Assembly: GCA_009780625.1 (NCBI GenBank)
Contig: WQZR01000020.1
Span: 1-14,062 of the forward strand
Length of the DNA: 14,062 bases
From: Bacillota bacterium
GTDB lineage: Bacteria; Bacillota; Clostridia; Christensenellales; UBA1242
Direction of reading: 5' to 3'
The notes below the pieces were generated by a model. The model saw only the letters and a program-made list of their open reading frames with translations, made no database searches and was not told where the DNA came from. The position numbers and the translations under genes are program-made. Positions 6,145-12,842 of the stretch are shown piece after piece (within the stretch, counting starts at the first letter, position 1; every line of letters begins with the position of its first letter).

Positions 6145-7560
6145 CTAGCCTCCTTTTCTTAAATTTTTCATAAGTCTTGCCTTATGTTTTTGAATTTGGT
6201 TTTTCTTCTCTGGTGCGGAGTTTTCGGGTCTTGTAGCTAGATAATATCTAAGCGCATCAAGCGCGTGGTCGTCTTTCTTTTTTGGTGTTTCACCCTCTCC
6301 CCAAAAATAGCTTTTTAGCTCCCTAATCAGGTTTGTGCAATTCTTAAAAATAAAGATTTTTCTTTTGTCTAAATACCTCTTTACGATGTTTATGCCGCTA
6401 AATACGTCCTTATTTACGCGTGAGTTCGTCAAAATGCCTTGTTCGCCAAAAAGTTCGCTGACAGATTTCTGACTCGCCAGCGTTCTCTGGTTGGCCGCAC
6501 TGTCTATAAAACTCTCCAGTCTATTTTGTCTGTCAAACTTGCTCCAACCAAGGCTTTTTGCAAGGGCAAAAATCTTTTCGACATGGTACCCAATGTCCTT
6601 TTTTGCTTCATAATGTTCGCCAATAACATAGACATTATCATCAAAATCTATTGCAAAAAATAAGCACGCAAGCGGATTGTTGAGCCCCGGGTCGATGCTC
6701 AAAATGTCGTGCCATTCGGGTGAAATAGAAAACGGCTCAATCACATGAACCGTTTCCTCAAACTCTGTATACACAAGCCCAGTGCTTGCCCTAAACTTTC
6801 CATAACGCCTACTTTCAAGTTCGTCTGTTGCAAGCGTTGCAGTCAGTTCTTCCACTGCCTCTTTAGGCAAAAACGGGTTATCTCCCCATTCCATAAAGAT
6901 ATGCCACATCTCAGAAGAGTTGTTTTTGTTTAAATACACTTCATCATAAACAAACGTCAAACCCTTGAGAGGCGTCATCGTTCCAAAGATATAACCATTC
7001 TTATCAAGCACCCTCATCTTGCATTCTCGATAAACTTCTTCTGTTGGCTCTTCATCAAACCACACATAATCTAGGCTTGTTCCCTGAAACTTTTCACGCC
7101 CTTGGTCTAGAGACTTAAATCCAATTTTGGAAACACCACCTTTTTTAGTCTCAATCAGAATATAGTCAATGATACCCGCCTCAGGAAAATCTTTCTTGCC
7201 GTCATGCATGACTATTTCTCTAATCCAACGTTTGTTTAAATAATGAAGAATTTTTGTTTGAGCCACGTCTCGCTGAACTTCTCTAGAAACCGAAACAACC
7301 CAGCCCACAGTTCGCTTTTTGTTTTTCTTATGCGGGTGAATTCCACGTGCAAGCCAAACAACTTCAACTGCACCACATTCTGTTTTTCCGCTTCTGTTTC
7401 CGCCAAACACCCATCTGTTCTTCTTTTTAGATTCATGAAACTCCATCTGCTTTTTGTGAACAATATTTCCAGTGTTATAGAGCTCCAGCTTGTTGTTTGT
7501 CTTTCTGAATCTTATTTCTTCTTCGATTTTTCTAAGCCTCAACTTCTTCACATAGTCCAT
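6145..7560 (-). CDS. Phage terminase large subunit
   Basis: A 471-residue packaging motor with both expected domains. The ATPase domain has Walker A GGNRSGKT (residues 53-60), an adenine-side segment near 31-44 (VHKKQMEFH), Walker B YVWFDEE (165-171) and the coupling motif GTMTP (193-197). The RNase H-like nuclease domain has SIDPG (Asp290), FIDSAA (Asp353) and KDDHALDALRY (Asp430/431 and Asp435), so all metal-binding acids appear present. It would cut concatemeric or host DNA and pump it into the procapsid through the portal. All motifs are intact, arguing for function rather than decay. The ATG at 7560 sits 6 bases after the previous stop, with a weaker GAGG site. The headful or cos mode cannot be judged from the sequence. 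Confidence 0.95.
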   Translation of the reverse strand: MDYVKKLRLRKIEEEIRFRKTNNKLELYNTGNIVHKKQMEFHESKKKNRWVFGGNRSGKTECGAVEVVWLARGIHPHKKNKKRTVGWVVSVSREVQRDVAQTKILHYLNKRWIREIVMHDGKKDFPEAGIIDYILIETKKGGVSKIGFKSLDQGREKFQGTSLDYVWFDEEPTEEVYRECKMRVLDKNGYIFGTMTPLKGLTFVYDEVYLNKNNSSEMWHIFMEWGDNPFLPKEAVEELTATLATDELESRRYGKFRASTGLVYTEFEETVHVIEPFSISPEWHDILSIDPGLNNPLACLFFAIDFDDNVYVIGEHYEAKKDIGYHVEKIFALAKSLGWSKFDRQNRLESFIDSAANQRTLASQKSVSELFGEQGILTNSRVNKDVFSGINIVKRYLDKRKIFIFKNCTNLIRELKSYFWGEGETPKKKDDHALDALRYYLATRPENSAPEKKNQIQKHKARLMKNLRKGG

Positions 7561-7566
7561 TCTGCC

Positions 7567-8067
7567 TCACCCCACCTCTTTCATTTCATCTAAGTCTCGC
7601 AGTTGAAGCTTTTCATATATTCGCACCAGCCACTTTTCTTTCTCCACAATCTTCATAACAATTTCATCTGTCAAGCCAACTTCTCTAAGCGCATTTGCAA
7701 ATTGCACCTTTGCTGTTTCCAGCCTTCGATAGTATGTGCTGTTTGGCATTCTAAGCATTTTTTGAATTGTGTCGAAATTGATTTTGTCTACATATTTCAA
7801 AAGCAAAATCTGTGCATTGATTTTTGTCTTGTTGTCTTCACTCATTTTCAAGAATGCCTCAATCATAAAAAACTTCAATGCTCTAAGATGATTATATTGC
7901 TCGCCAAAATCATTAATCATTTCACAAACTCGAACTGTTGGTTTGTTTCCCTTTGTTGCTTCCTTAATTTTTTGACGAATGCTGTCCAGTCCAAAGTTTA
8001 TTGCATTATATCCAGAGAGAGCAGCGCCCACAAACAATTCAAAATCAACTTCCCTATCTTTAATCAC
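7567..8067 (-). CDS. Small terminase or ArpU/RinA-type late regulator
   Basis: A 166-residue soluble protein, first gene of the cassette. The start is GTG at 8067 with AAGGAGG about 8 bases upstream; no ATG start fits. A helix-turn-helix of the sigma-70 region 4/ArpU kind lies at about residues 96-125 (INFDTIQKMLRMPNSTYYRR). The rest is helical. Genes in this place, just before the large terminase, are either small terminase subunits that recognise the packaging site or ArpU/RinA-type activators of phage late transcription; the STYYRR pattern slightly favours the ArpU type. In a domesticated element, either role would decide which DNA is packaged or when the operon fires. There is no sign of truncation. 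Confidence 0.6.
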   Translation of the reverse strand: MIKDREVDFELFVGAALSGYNAINFGLDSIRQKIKEATKGNKPTVRVCEMINDFGEQYNHLRALKFFMIEAFLKMSEDNKTKINAQILLLKYVDKINFDTIQKMLRMPNSTYYRRLETAKVQFANALREVGLTDEIVMKIVEKEKWLVRIYEKLQLRDLDEMKEVG

Positions 8068-8109
8068 TCCCGCTCCCTCCTTCTTTTTTTCTAATAAGTT
8101 TACATACGC

Positions 8110-8139
8110 ATTATATCAATCCAAAATTTCCAAAGTCAA
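8110..8139 (-). promoter_or_regulatory. Main promoter of the phage operon
   Basis: On the minus strand TTGACT (8139-8134), an 18-base spacer and TATAAT (8115-8110), with TGA directly before it giving an extended -10. Predicted start near 8103, leaving a leader of about 35 bases that carries the AAGGAGG site of the first gene. This is close to full vegetative-sigma consensus. Confidence 0.8.
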
Positions 8140-8172
8140 GATAATTTCCCGTTTTTTGAACATATTTTATAT

Positions 8173-8184
8173 ATTTGTACAAAT
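8173..8184. promoter_or_regulatory. 12-bp perfect palindrome, possible operator
   Basis: ATTTGTACAAAT is a perfect 12-bp palindrome, upstream of the main phage promoter and downstream of the upstream leftward one. Its position suits a dimeric repressor or activator site. It is AT-rich and could be chance. Confidence 0.3.
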
Positions 8185-8197
8185 CTATCTAGTGTTT

Positions 8198-8227
8198 TCG
8201 ACATATCAAACATGTGTTCTATATACT
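8198..8227 (+). promoter_or_regulatory. Possible upstream rightward promoter
   Basis: TCGACA (8198-8203), an 18-base spacer and TATACT (8222-8227) on the plus strand, each one mismatch from consensus. The LexA-like box lies in its spacer. It would add a longer leader to the permease transcript. Weaker than the promoter at 8268-8296. Confidence 0.35.
8208..8219. promoter_or_regulatory. LexA/DinR-like SOS box
   Basis: The minus strand reads GAACACATGTTT, which fits the core GAACRNRYGTTY of the Bacillus DinR/LexA box and the GAAC-N4-GTTT form used in clostridia; only the outermost bases of the 14-base consensus differ. It covers the expected start site of the upstream leftward promoter (8250-8223) and sits between the -35 and -10 of a possible rightward one. 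Binding would tie the phage operon to DNA damage. Confidence 0.5.
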
Positions 8228-8250
8228 AGCACATAAAGAGCATTTGTCAA
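8223..8250 (-). promoter_or_regulatory. Upstream leftward promoter of the phage operon
   Basis: A perfect -35 TTGACA (8250-8245), 16-base spacer and TAGTAT (8228-8223) preceded by TGC, an extended -10. The expected start is near 8216, inside the LexA-like box. The -10 overlaps the -10 of the possible rightward promoter, so the two could exclude each other. A transcript from here has a leader of about 150 bases. Confidence 0.5.
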
Positions 8251-8267
8251 CCTTCTTTTCCCATCAG

Positions 8268-8296
8268 TAGACATTTAATATTTTTTTTGTTATACT
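8268..8296 (+). promoter_or_regulatory. Promoter of the amino acid permease
   Basis: TAGACA (8268-8273), an exact 17-base spacer and TATACT (8291-8296), each one mismatch from consensus. Start expected near 8303, leaving a leader of about 67 bases before the ATG at 8370. No riboswitch-like fold or T-box was recognised in that leader. Confidence 0.65.
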
Positions 8297-8369
8297 GTTT
8301 ATTAACAAAATATTATTAAGAAAAAAGTGCAAGAAGTTTTTCGCTTTAAAAAGTGAGGTCTTTTTGCAA

Positions 8370-9734
8370 ATGAAAACAAAGAAACAACATGGGCTATTTG
8401 TCTCTATATGCTTGGTTGCAAGCGGTATTGTTGGAACAGGAATATATTTCAACCCAGGAAGAGTTCTGACAGAAATTGAAGGAAACGTGGGTTATGCCCT
8501 GCTTGCATGGATTATTGCAGGGCTTTTGGTTTTCACCTGCGTTGCAATGTTTGCAGTTCTTGCAACAAAATATAAAAAACTCCACGGCACAGTGGACTAT
8601 GCTGAAGAACTTGTTGGAAAAAGATACGGCTATCTTGTTGGCTGGTTTTTCTGCATGATGTATCAAACCGCAGGATTTGCACTTATTGCAAGAATCACAG
8701 CCGGCTTTATTGCAACGCTGTTTGGACAAGTCAACCATATTTCAAACCCATTCATTCCAATTGTAACCATTTCTCTGATGACTGGTGTTTTTCTTATGAA
8801 CTTCTTTATTCCAAAAGTTCCAATGAAATTTAATGTTGTCACAACAATTCTTCGCGTTATTCCAATAATCGCAATGGCAATTGTTGGGGTTATTGTTGGG
8901 CTGCTTGTTGGAAATTCTGTTCCTCCAGTGCCAGGCACAAATCCAGTGCTAGACACTCCAGCCCTTTCAAATTTTATGGCTGCACTTTTTGCCTGCGTTT
9001 TCGTTTTCAATGGTTGGCAAGCTGCAACTGCCTTCAACCACGAGATTAAAGACAGCAAAAGAAAATTTCCACTTGCAATGATTATTGGTTTCCTTAGCAT
9101 TTTTGTTTTGTCTATTGCATATTTTGGCGGGCTTATAGCCGTTGCAGACCCAAGCAATATTCTTGTAAACAACAACAACGCAACCTATGACGCATTTGCT
9201 TTCCTGTTTGGTGGCGAGTGGGCAGGAAAACTGTTCACAATCTTTATCATAACTTCTGGTGTTGGAATTTTGAACCTATGCGGAATGGGCATGAGCAGAG
9301 GTTTGTTGTCTGTTGCAAAACGCGGGCACGGACCATTCCAAAAATATTTCAGCCAGGTTCACGAAAAAACAGGCACAGCACGCTATTCCCTAGCCTTCTG
9401 CTTTCTAATCTCACTTGTTTGGTTTGTTGTTTTATATCTAAGCCAAAGCGGACTACTTCCAACCGGCTTTGTTTTCACACTTCAAGATTTCTATAACCTT
9501 GGATTCTATGCACTTCTTGTTCCAATCTTTATTCTGTTTATAATAAAACAAAAAGAAATGCACTGGGCACTTCGATTTGTTCTTCCAACTGTTGCAATCT
9601 GCGCTGTTGGAATTCTTGTGGTTTCTCTTGCAATTGCAAGCTGGATTCATTTCCTTATCTACATTGGCGTATTCATCATCATCGGCGGAATTGGAATGAT
9701 TTTTTACAGAAAGGACGCCACATCTCAATTATAG
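8370..9734 (+). CDS. APC-superfamily amino acid permease (LAT/SteT-like)
   Basis: A 454-residue integral membrane protein with about 12 predicted helices. The first helix carries the broken-helix substrate motif SGIVGTGIYF (residues 18-27), a hallmark of APC transporters. GWQAATAFNHEIKDSKRKFP (about 215-234) matches the conserved TM6 and following loop of LAT/SteT-type amino acid exchangers. It probably moves amino acids across the cytoplasmic membrane by exchange or proton symport; the substrate is not evident. An in-frame TTG at 8364 exists, but the ATG at 8370 is chosen because GAGGT lies about 10 bases upstream of it and only 4 from the TTG. It is the only complete gene on the plus strand here and reads away from the phage cassette. 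Its last 10 bases overlap the end of the convergent ligase gene, and no terminator separates them. Confidence 0.88.
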   Translation: MKTKKQHGLFVSICLVASGIVGTGIYFNPGRVLTEIEGNVGYALLAWIIAGLLVFTCVAMFAVLATKYKKLHGTVDYAEELVGKRYGYLVGWFFCMMYQTAGFALIARITAGFIATLFGQVNHISNPFIPIVTISLMTGVFLMNFFIPKVPMKFNVVTTILRVIPIIAMAIVGVIVGLLVGNSVPPVPGTNPVLDTPALSNFMAALFACVFVFNGWQAATAFNHEIKDSKRKFPLAMIIGFLSIFVLSIAYFGGLIAVADPSNILVNNNNATYDAFAFLFGGEWAGKLFTIFIITSGVGILNLCGMGMSRGLLSVAKRGHGPFQKYFSQVHEKTGTARYSLAFCFLISLVWFVVLYLSQSGLLPTGFVFTLQDFYNLGFYALLVPIFILFIIKQKEMHWALRFVLPTVAICAVGILVVSLAIASWIHFLIYIGVFIIIGGIGMIFYRKDATSQL

Positions 9735-11455
9735 TTATCAGGCAAGTCATTCTCAAACAGAACAACGTCGCCTTTTTTAAGAATTGTTTTAAGAAGTTCT
9801 TTAGACTCTTCTGTTGTGTTTACAACATAAACATTCTTTCCTTCCACAAAGCCTCCATCAAGAAGCCCAGCAACCAACGCCTTTCTGTTGATTTTATTCA
9901 CAACAATGCAAGCGTCTGCATGCTTTGTGATGTTTTGCCCCAACTTAAAGTTTTCTTCATATTTAAGCTTGTTTCCAAGCTCCACAATTCCAGGGGTTAC
10001 AACAACCTTTTTCTTCCCTTCCATTTCTTTAAGAACTTTCAAAGCAATTGCCGAAGTGTAGATTGAAGAGTTATAACTGTTGTCAATCACAACAACTCCA
10101 CCCTCACCCTTAATCAGTTGCATTCTGTGAGGCACCGCTTCAAGCTTAGAAATTCCTGCCGCAATTTCTTGCATGGTCAAACCAAGTTTTTTTGCTGTCA
10201 TTGCAGCCATCAGAATGTTTTCAATATTATGTTCACCAAGAAGTTTTGTTTCACATCTAACTTTTTCATCTCCAAAAACGATGTCAAAACTTGTTCCACC
10301 AGAACCGACTTCAACGTTTTCTGCAAAAATGTTGAAACCTTTTTCTTTTTTGCCGTCCTTACCTAAAAGTTTAATTCTATACTTATCATGCTTACACGCA
10401 TCATATAACTCAGCAAGCTCCTTGCTTCCATCATTAAAAACCATAAACCCACCAGGCACAAGGTTTTCAACCAATTCGTTCTTTGTTTTCTTAATTGTTT
10501 CAATATTCTTAAATGTTTTTAAGTGCTGCGCAGAAACAGCCGTCAAAATTCCAACTGTTGGTTTAATGAAATACATAAGTTCTCTAATGTTTCCACGTCT
10601 TTTTGCTCCCATTTCGCAAATCAGAATGTCGTATGGGTTTTTAAGTTTCAAAATTTCGCTAACCGGTTTATGAGATTCCAAAACCTTTTCTTCTTTTGCT
10701 GAGTCTTTAAGCATTTGGTTTACAGTCTTCACAAGCCCCATTGGAGTGTTGAAAGATTTCGGGCTAGAATATACTCTATATTTTTCTCTAAGAATGCTGT
10801 CTAGAATAAACTTCGTGCTTGTTTTTCCATAACTTCCTGTGATTGCAATTTTGATAAGCTTGTCGTGCGTTCTAAGAACATGTCTTGCTTTAAACGCATA
10901 AACCCAGTTTACACAAAATTCAATCGGCCAAAGAATATATAAACAAAGCGGAACAAGAAGCAAAAGCCCTGTTGGCATTGTTCCAACAAGAATAAGCATA
11001 AACCACTCACCAATCCAAAAACCAGCCATTGCAAGCCAAAACGTTGCAACTGCTCCAAGCAAAAACTGAAGCGACACGTTTCGAACAATTCTCATTGTGT
11101 ATCTAAGAGGAATTTTTTTAGGAGTGACTTTCATTCCAACAATAAACCCAATCAAAAGTGCAAAGTTGAAAGCATAACCAATATAAACAAAATGAAGATT
11201 TGCTTCAAACGCAATAACCATAACGTTCACAACAAACATCACGGTTCCGCATAAAACCGAAAGGAAAACCAACCTAGATAAATATTTTGCTTTATTGTCT
11301 TTAATAACCCAAGCAACATATGCCCTAACGCTATACCCCGTCAACTGAACAATTTGCAAAAGCTTTGCAGATGCAAAACATAAAACTGCCGAGTTGATGA
11401 TTGCGATTGCAATAACTATATATAAATGCGAACTTCCTGCGTCTAATATGTTCAT
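9725..11455 (-). CDS. Membrane-anchored MurF-like Mur ligase
   Basis: A 576-residue protein. Residues about 13-180 form an N-terminal membrane region with roughly five helices, followed by a complete three-part Mur ligase. The ATP loop is TGSYGKTS (206-213). Further family signatures are SFNTPMG (234-240), CEMGAKRRGNI (280-290), GEHNIEN (407-413), PHRMQ (442-446) and DNSYNSS (458-464). MurF adds D-Ala-D-Ala to the UDP-MurNAc-tripeptide in the cytoplasm; soluble MurF is about 450 residues, so the membrane domain is an added feature. The C-terminal PGIVELG (488-494) differs from the usual GDMxELG of MurF, so a MurF paralogue acting on another peptide or amino acid is possible. The ATG overlaps the hydrolase stop as ATGA and has a GAGGGGG site, indicating coupling. 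The 3' end overlaps the convergent permease by 10 bases. Confidence 0.8.
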   Translation of the reverse strand: MNILDAGSSHLYIVIAIAIINSAVLCFASAKLLQIVQLTGYSVRAYVAWVIKDNKAKYLSRLVFLSVLCGTVMFVVNVMVIAFEANLHFVYIGYAFNFALLIGFIVGMKVTPKKIPLRYTMRIVRNVSLQFLLGAVATFWLAMAGFWIGEWFMLILVGTMPTGLLLLVPLCLYILWPIEFCVNWVYAFKARHVLRTHDKLIKIAITGSYGKTSTKFILDSILREKYRVYSSPKSFNTPMGLVKTVNQMLKDSAKEEKVLESHKPVSEILKLKNPYDILICEMGAKRRGNIRELMYFIKPTVGILTAVSAQHLKTFKNIETIKKTKNELVENLVPGGFMVFNDGSKELAELYDACKHDKYRIKLLGKDGKKEKGFNIFAENVEVGSGGTSFDIVFGDEKVRCETKLLGEHNIENILMAAMTAKKLGLTMQEIAAGISKLEAVPHRMQLIKGEGGVVVIDNSYNSSIYTSAIALKVLKEMEGKKKVVVTPGIVELGNKLKYEENFKLGQNITKHADACIVVNKINRKALVAGLLDGGFVEGKNVYVVNTTEESKELLKTILKKGDVVLFENDLPDNYN

Positions 11456-12225
11456 TCTGTCCCCCTCACTATATCTTCAATTTTAACACAAGTTTCTTTA
11501 AAGTCATGAATTATGTTGGTGATTTCAGCAGTCCGCTCCAAATAGAAGAAATGTCCGCCCGAAAACTCAATGAGTTCAGAACTTTTCATATGCTTTTTTA
11601 TTTTTCTTGCCATATATAAGGGCACTGCTTTATCTTCTTTTCCAGCCAAAATAAGCACGCGTTTATCTCCAAGCCTTTTCACAACTGGCAATAAATCTAA
11701 ATTAACAACATTTTTAAACGTCTCTTTCATCACGGGTGAAAGCATTCTATATTCAATACTTCCATATCGAGTTAGATTCTTCGCTCCAAGAAACTTTAAA
11801 AATTTAAACCAACGAATTCTTATAAAACGATTTAAACAAAACCTTGGGCGTAAACCCGCAGGGGCAATCAAAGTAACCATACCAATAAACTCCGGGTTTT
11901 CGTCCATAAGCAAAAAAGCAACCCTTGCACCAAAACTATGGCAAACAATGTCAACCTTTTTAACCTCCAATTTCTTCAATAAGTCAACCACCGCATTTTT
12001 ATAGTCAAAAAGAGTCAGAACTTTTTCACCCTCAATGCTTTTAAAATCAACCAAAATGCTCTCTCTTCCAACTGCCCTCGCAAGCCCTTTCAAACTTTCA
12101 AACCCACCACCCCATCCATGTAAAAAAATAACAGGGACAAAAGGTGATGCGGCAGCGCTTAGCTTGCCGTTAGTGAAACCATTATCATCTGTTCCTGTTA
12201 TAGCCTTATGTTCAAGTTCCTTCAT
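11452..12225 (-). CDS. Alpha/beta-fold hydrolase
   Basis: A 257-residue single-domain alpha/beta hydrolase. The oxyanion-hole motif HGWGG is at residues 36-40, the nucleophile elbow CHSFGAR puts the serine at 97, the acid is Asp198 in AGKEDKAVP, and the histidine is His225 in SGGHFF. The triad is therefore complete. The substrate is unknown; esterase or lipase-like activity is likely, cytoplasmic as no signal peptide is seen. It follows tsaB by 11 bases and overlaps the MurF-like gene by 4 bases (ATGA). The start is uncertain: the ATG at 12225 is the only ATG before the core fold, but it has no ribosome binding site, and residues 1-28 are polar and unlike the family. A GC-rich palindrome at 12150-12169 lies in that stretch, suggesting a remodelled 5' end. 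Confidence 0.82.
   Translation of the reverse strand: MKELEHKAITGTDDNGFTNGKLSAAASPFVPVIFLHGWGGGFESLKGLARAVGRESILVDFKSIEGEKVLTLFDYKNAVVDLLKKLEVKKVDIVCHSFGARVAFLLMDENPEFIGMVTLIAPAGLRPRFCLNRFIRIRWFKFLKFLGAKNLTRYGSIEYRMLSPVMKETFKNVVNLDLLPVVKRLGDKRVLILAGKEDKAVPLYMARKIKKHMKSSELIEFSGGHFFYLERTAEITNIIHDFKETCVKIEDIVRGTE
12150..12169. repeat. GC-rich imperfect palindrome in the hydrolase 5' end
   Basis: CGGCA (12150-12154) pairs with TGCCG (12165-12169) and, after a one-base bulge, GC pairs with GC, giving a 7-bp bulged stem and 5-base loop. It is in frame, encodes part of NGKLSAAAS, and stands out from AT-rich surroundings. It may be a REP-like element unrelated in sequence to the scaffold-gene repeats. 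Only one copy is in the window. Confidence 0.4.
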
Positions 12226-12236
12226 GTCTATATATA

Positions 12237-12842
12237 TTATTTTTTCTTATTCTTTGCTTCTAACTCATCTTCTGCCCTAGAGTTTTCAACATAATATGCG
12301 TCAAGCTCAATTGGAGAGACAAATTCTTTTTTTGCTATTTTGCCTGCAACAACATCCCATGTAGCTTTGATGATAAAAAGTTGCTCTTCGAATAATGTTT
12401 TATCTCTTATTTCCGAAATTTCATCTTGTTTATATAGTCTAACTTCGCCCTTTTTGTTTTTCACATAATATCCACCCGCGTATGCAAGCGCAGCGAGATA
12501 TTCTTTTTTACTTAATGAATTTTTTTCTTCTAGTAAATCAAATGTCGTAAATGCAATAAGTTTCGCACCAGTCATAAGTGCAAGAGTCTTTGCGGTAATC
12601 AAACCAATTCTTAAAGATGTAAAGCTTCCAACACCAGAAGAAACCGCTATATGCGTTATGTCTTTAACAGTCAACTTTGCTTTTTCCAACAGTTTCTCAA
12701 CTGCAGGCATAATTACTTCAAGAGATTTAACTTTTTTCTCACCAGTAAAAAGCTCTACAATAATAGGCTCCATTAATAAACCACCGTCTATCTCAAGACT
12801 AACAAAAACTTGATTTGCAGAATAGATTGTCAAAACTACCAT
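12237..12842 (-). CDS. tsaB: tRNA t6A-modification protein TsaB
   Basis: A 201-residue protein of the ASKHA fold that serves as the non-catalytic partner of TsaD, with TsaE, in making threonylcarbamoyladenosine at position 37 of ANN-decoding tRNAs. The diagnostic block SSGVGSFTSLRIGLITAKTL at residues 68-87 corresponds to the family's GPGSFTGLRIG signature, and the C-terminus YYVENSRAEDEL matches the conserved family ending (usually YLR..AE). The N-terminus is divergent: the usual IDTS after the first strand reads IYSA here. Length is slightly short for the family. It overlaps tsaE by 7 bases, has a GAGG-type site, and fits the common tsaE-tsaB pairing, although rimI and tsaD do not follow in this window. 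Confidence 0.88.
   Translation of the reverse strand: MVVLTIYSANQVFVSLEIDGGLLMEPIIVELFTGEKKVKSLEVIMPAVEKLLEKAKLTVKDITHIAVSSGVGSFTSLRIGLITAKTLALMTGAKLIAFTTFDLLEEKNSLSKKEYLAALAYAGGYYVKNKKGEVRLYKQDEISEIRDKTLFEEQLFIIKATWDVVAGKIAKKEFVSPIELDAYYVENSRAEDELEAKNKKK

Larger units (their letters stand above)
83..8139 (-). mobile_element. Phage-derived head/packaging cassette between host genes
   Basis: Nine same-strand genes with phage packaging and virion signatures run from a promoter at 8139-8110 to a terminator at 83. Most neighbours are separated by 0-24 bases or overlap; the exceptions are 64 bases before the holin gene and 158 bases before the capsid gene. All frames are intact and almost all have strong ribosome binding sites. 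The order (small HTH/TerS, TerL, small protein, portal, scaffold, capsid, adaptor, beta-propeller hub, holin) is that of podovirus-like late modules. No integrase, excisionase, repressor, replication, tail-fibre or endolysin gene is present, and host genes lie directly on both sides (lepA on the left, amino acid permease on the right). Base composition looks like that of the host. Whether it is a domesticated particle, a satellite or a prophage trimmed by deletion cannot be settled from sequence alone. Confidence 0.8.
8068..8369. other. Intergenic control region between phage cassette and permease
   Basis: 302 bases without a gene, very AT-rich. It holds the leftward promoters at 8110-8139 and 8223-8250, the rightward promoters at 8198-8227 and 8268-8296, the LexA-like box at 8208-8219 and the palindrome at 8173-8184. 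No integrase gene, tRNA or clear attachment site is present. Short open frames here are not supported by ribosome binding sites. Confidence 0.7.

Noticed and set aside
8158..8169. Second LexA-like half site GAACATAT in the phage leader
   Set aside because: The second half reads TTTA instead of GTTY; two mismatches in AT-rich DNA are not convincing.
7603..8236. Plus-strand open frames antisense to the first phage gene and running into the control region
   Set aside because: No ribosome binding sites, and their composition follows from the minus-strand gene.
8303..8369. Riboswitch or T-box leader for the amino acid permease
   Set aside because: The leader is only about 67 bases, AT-rich, without a T-box sequence or a terminator hairpin.
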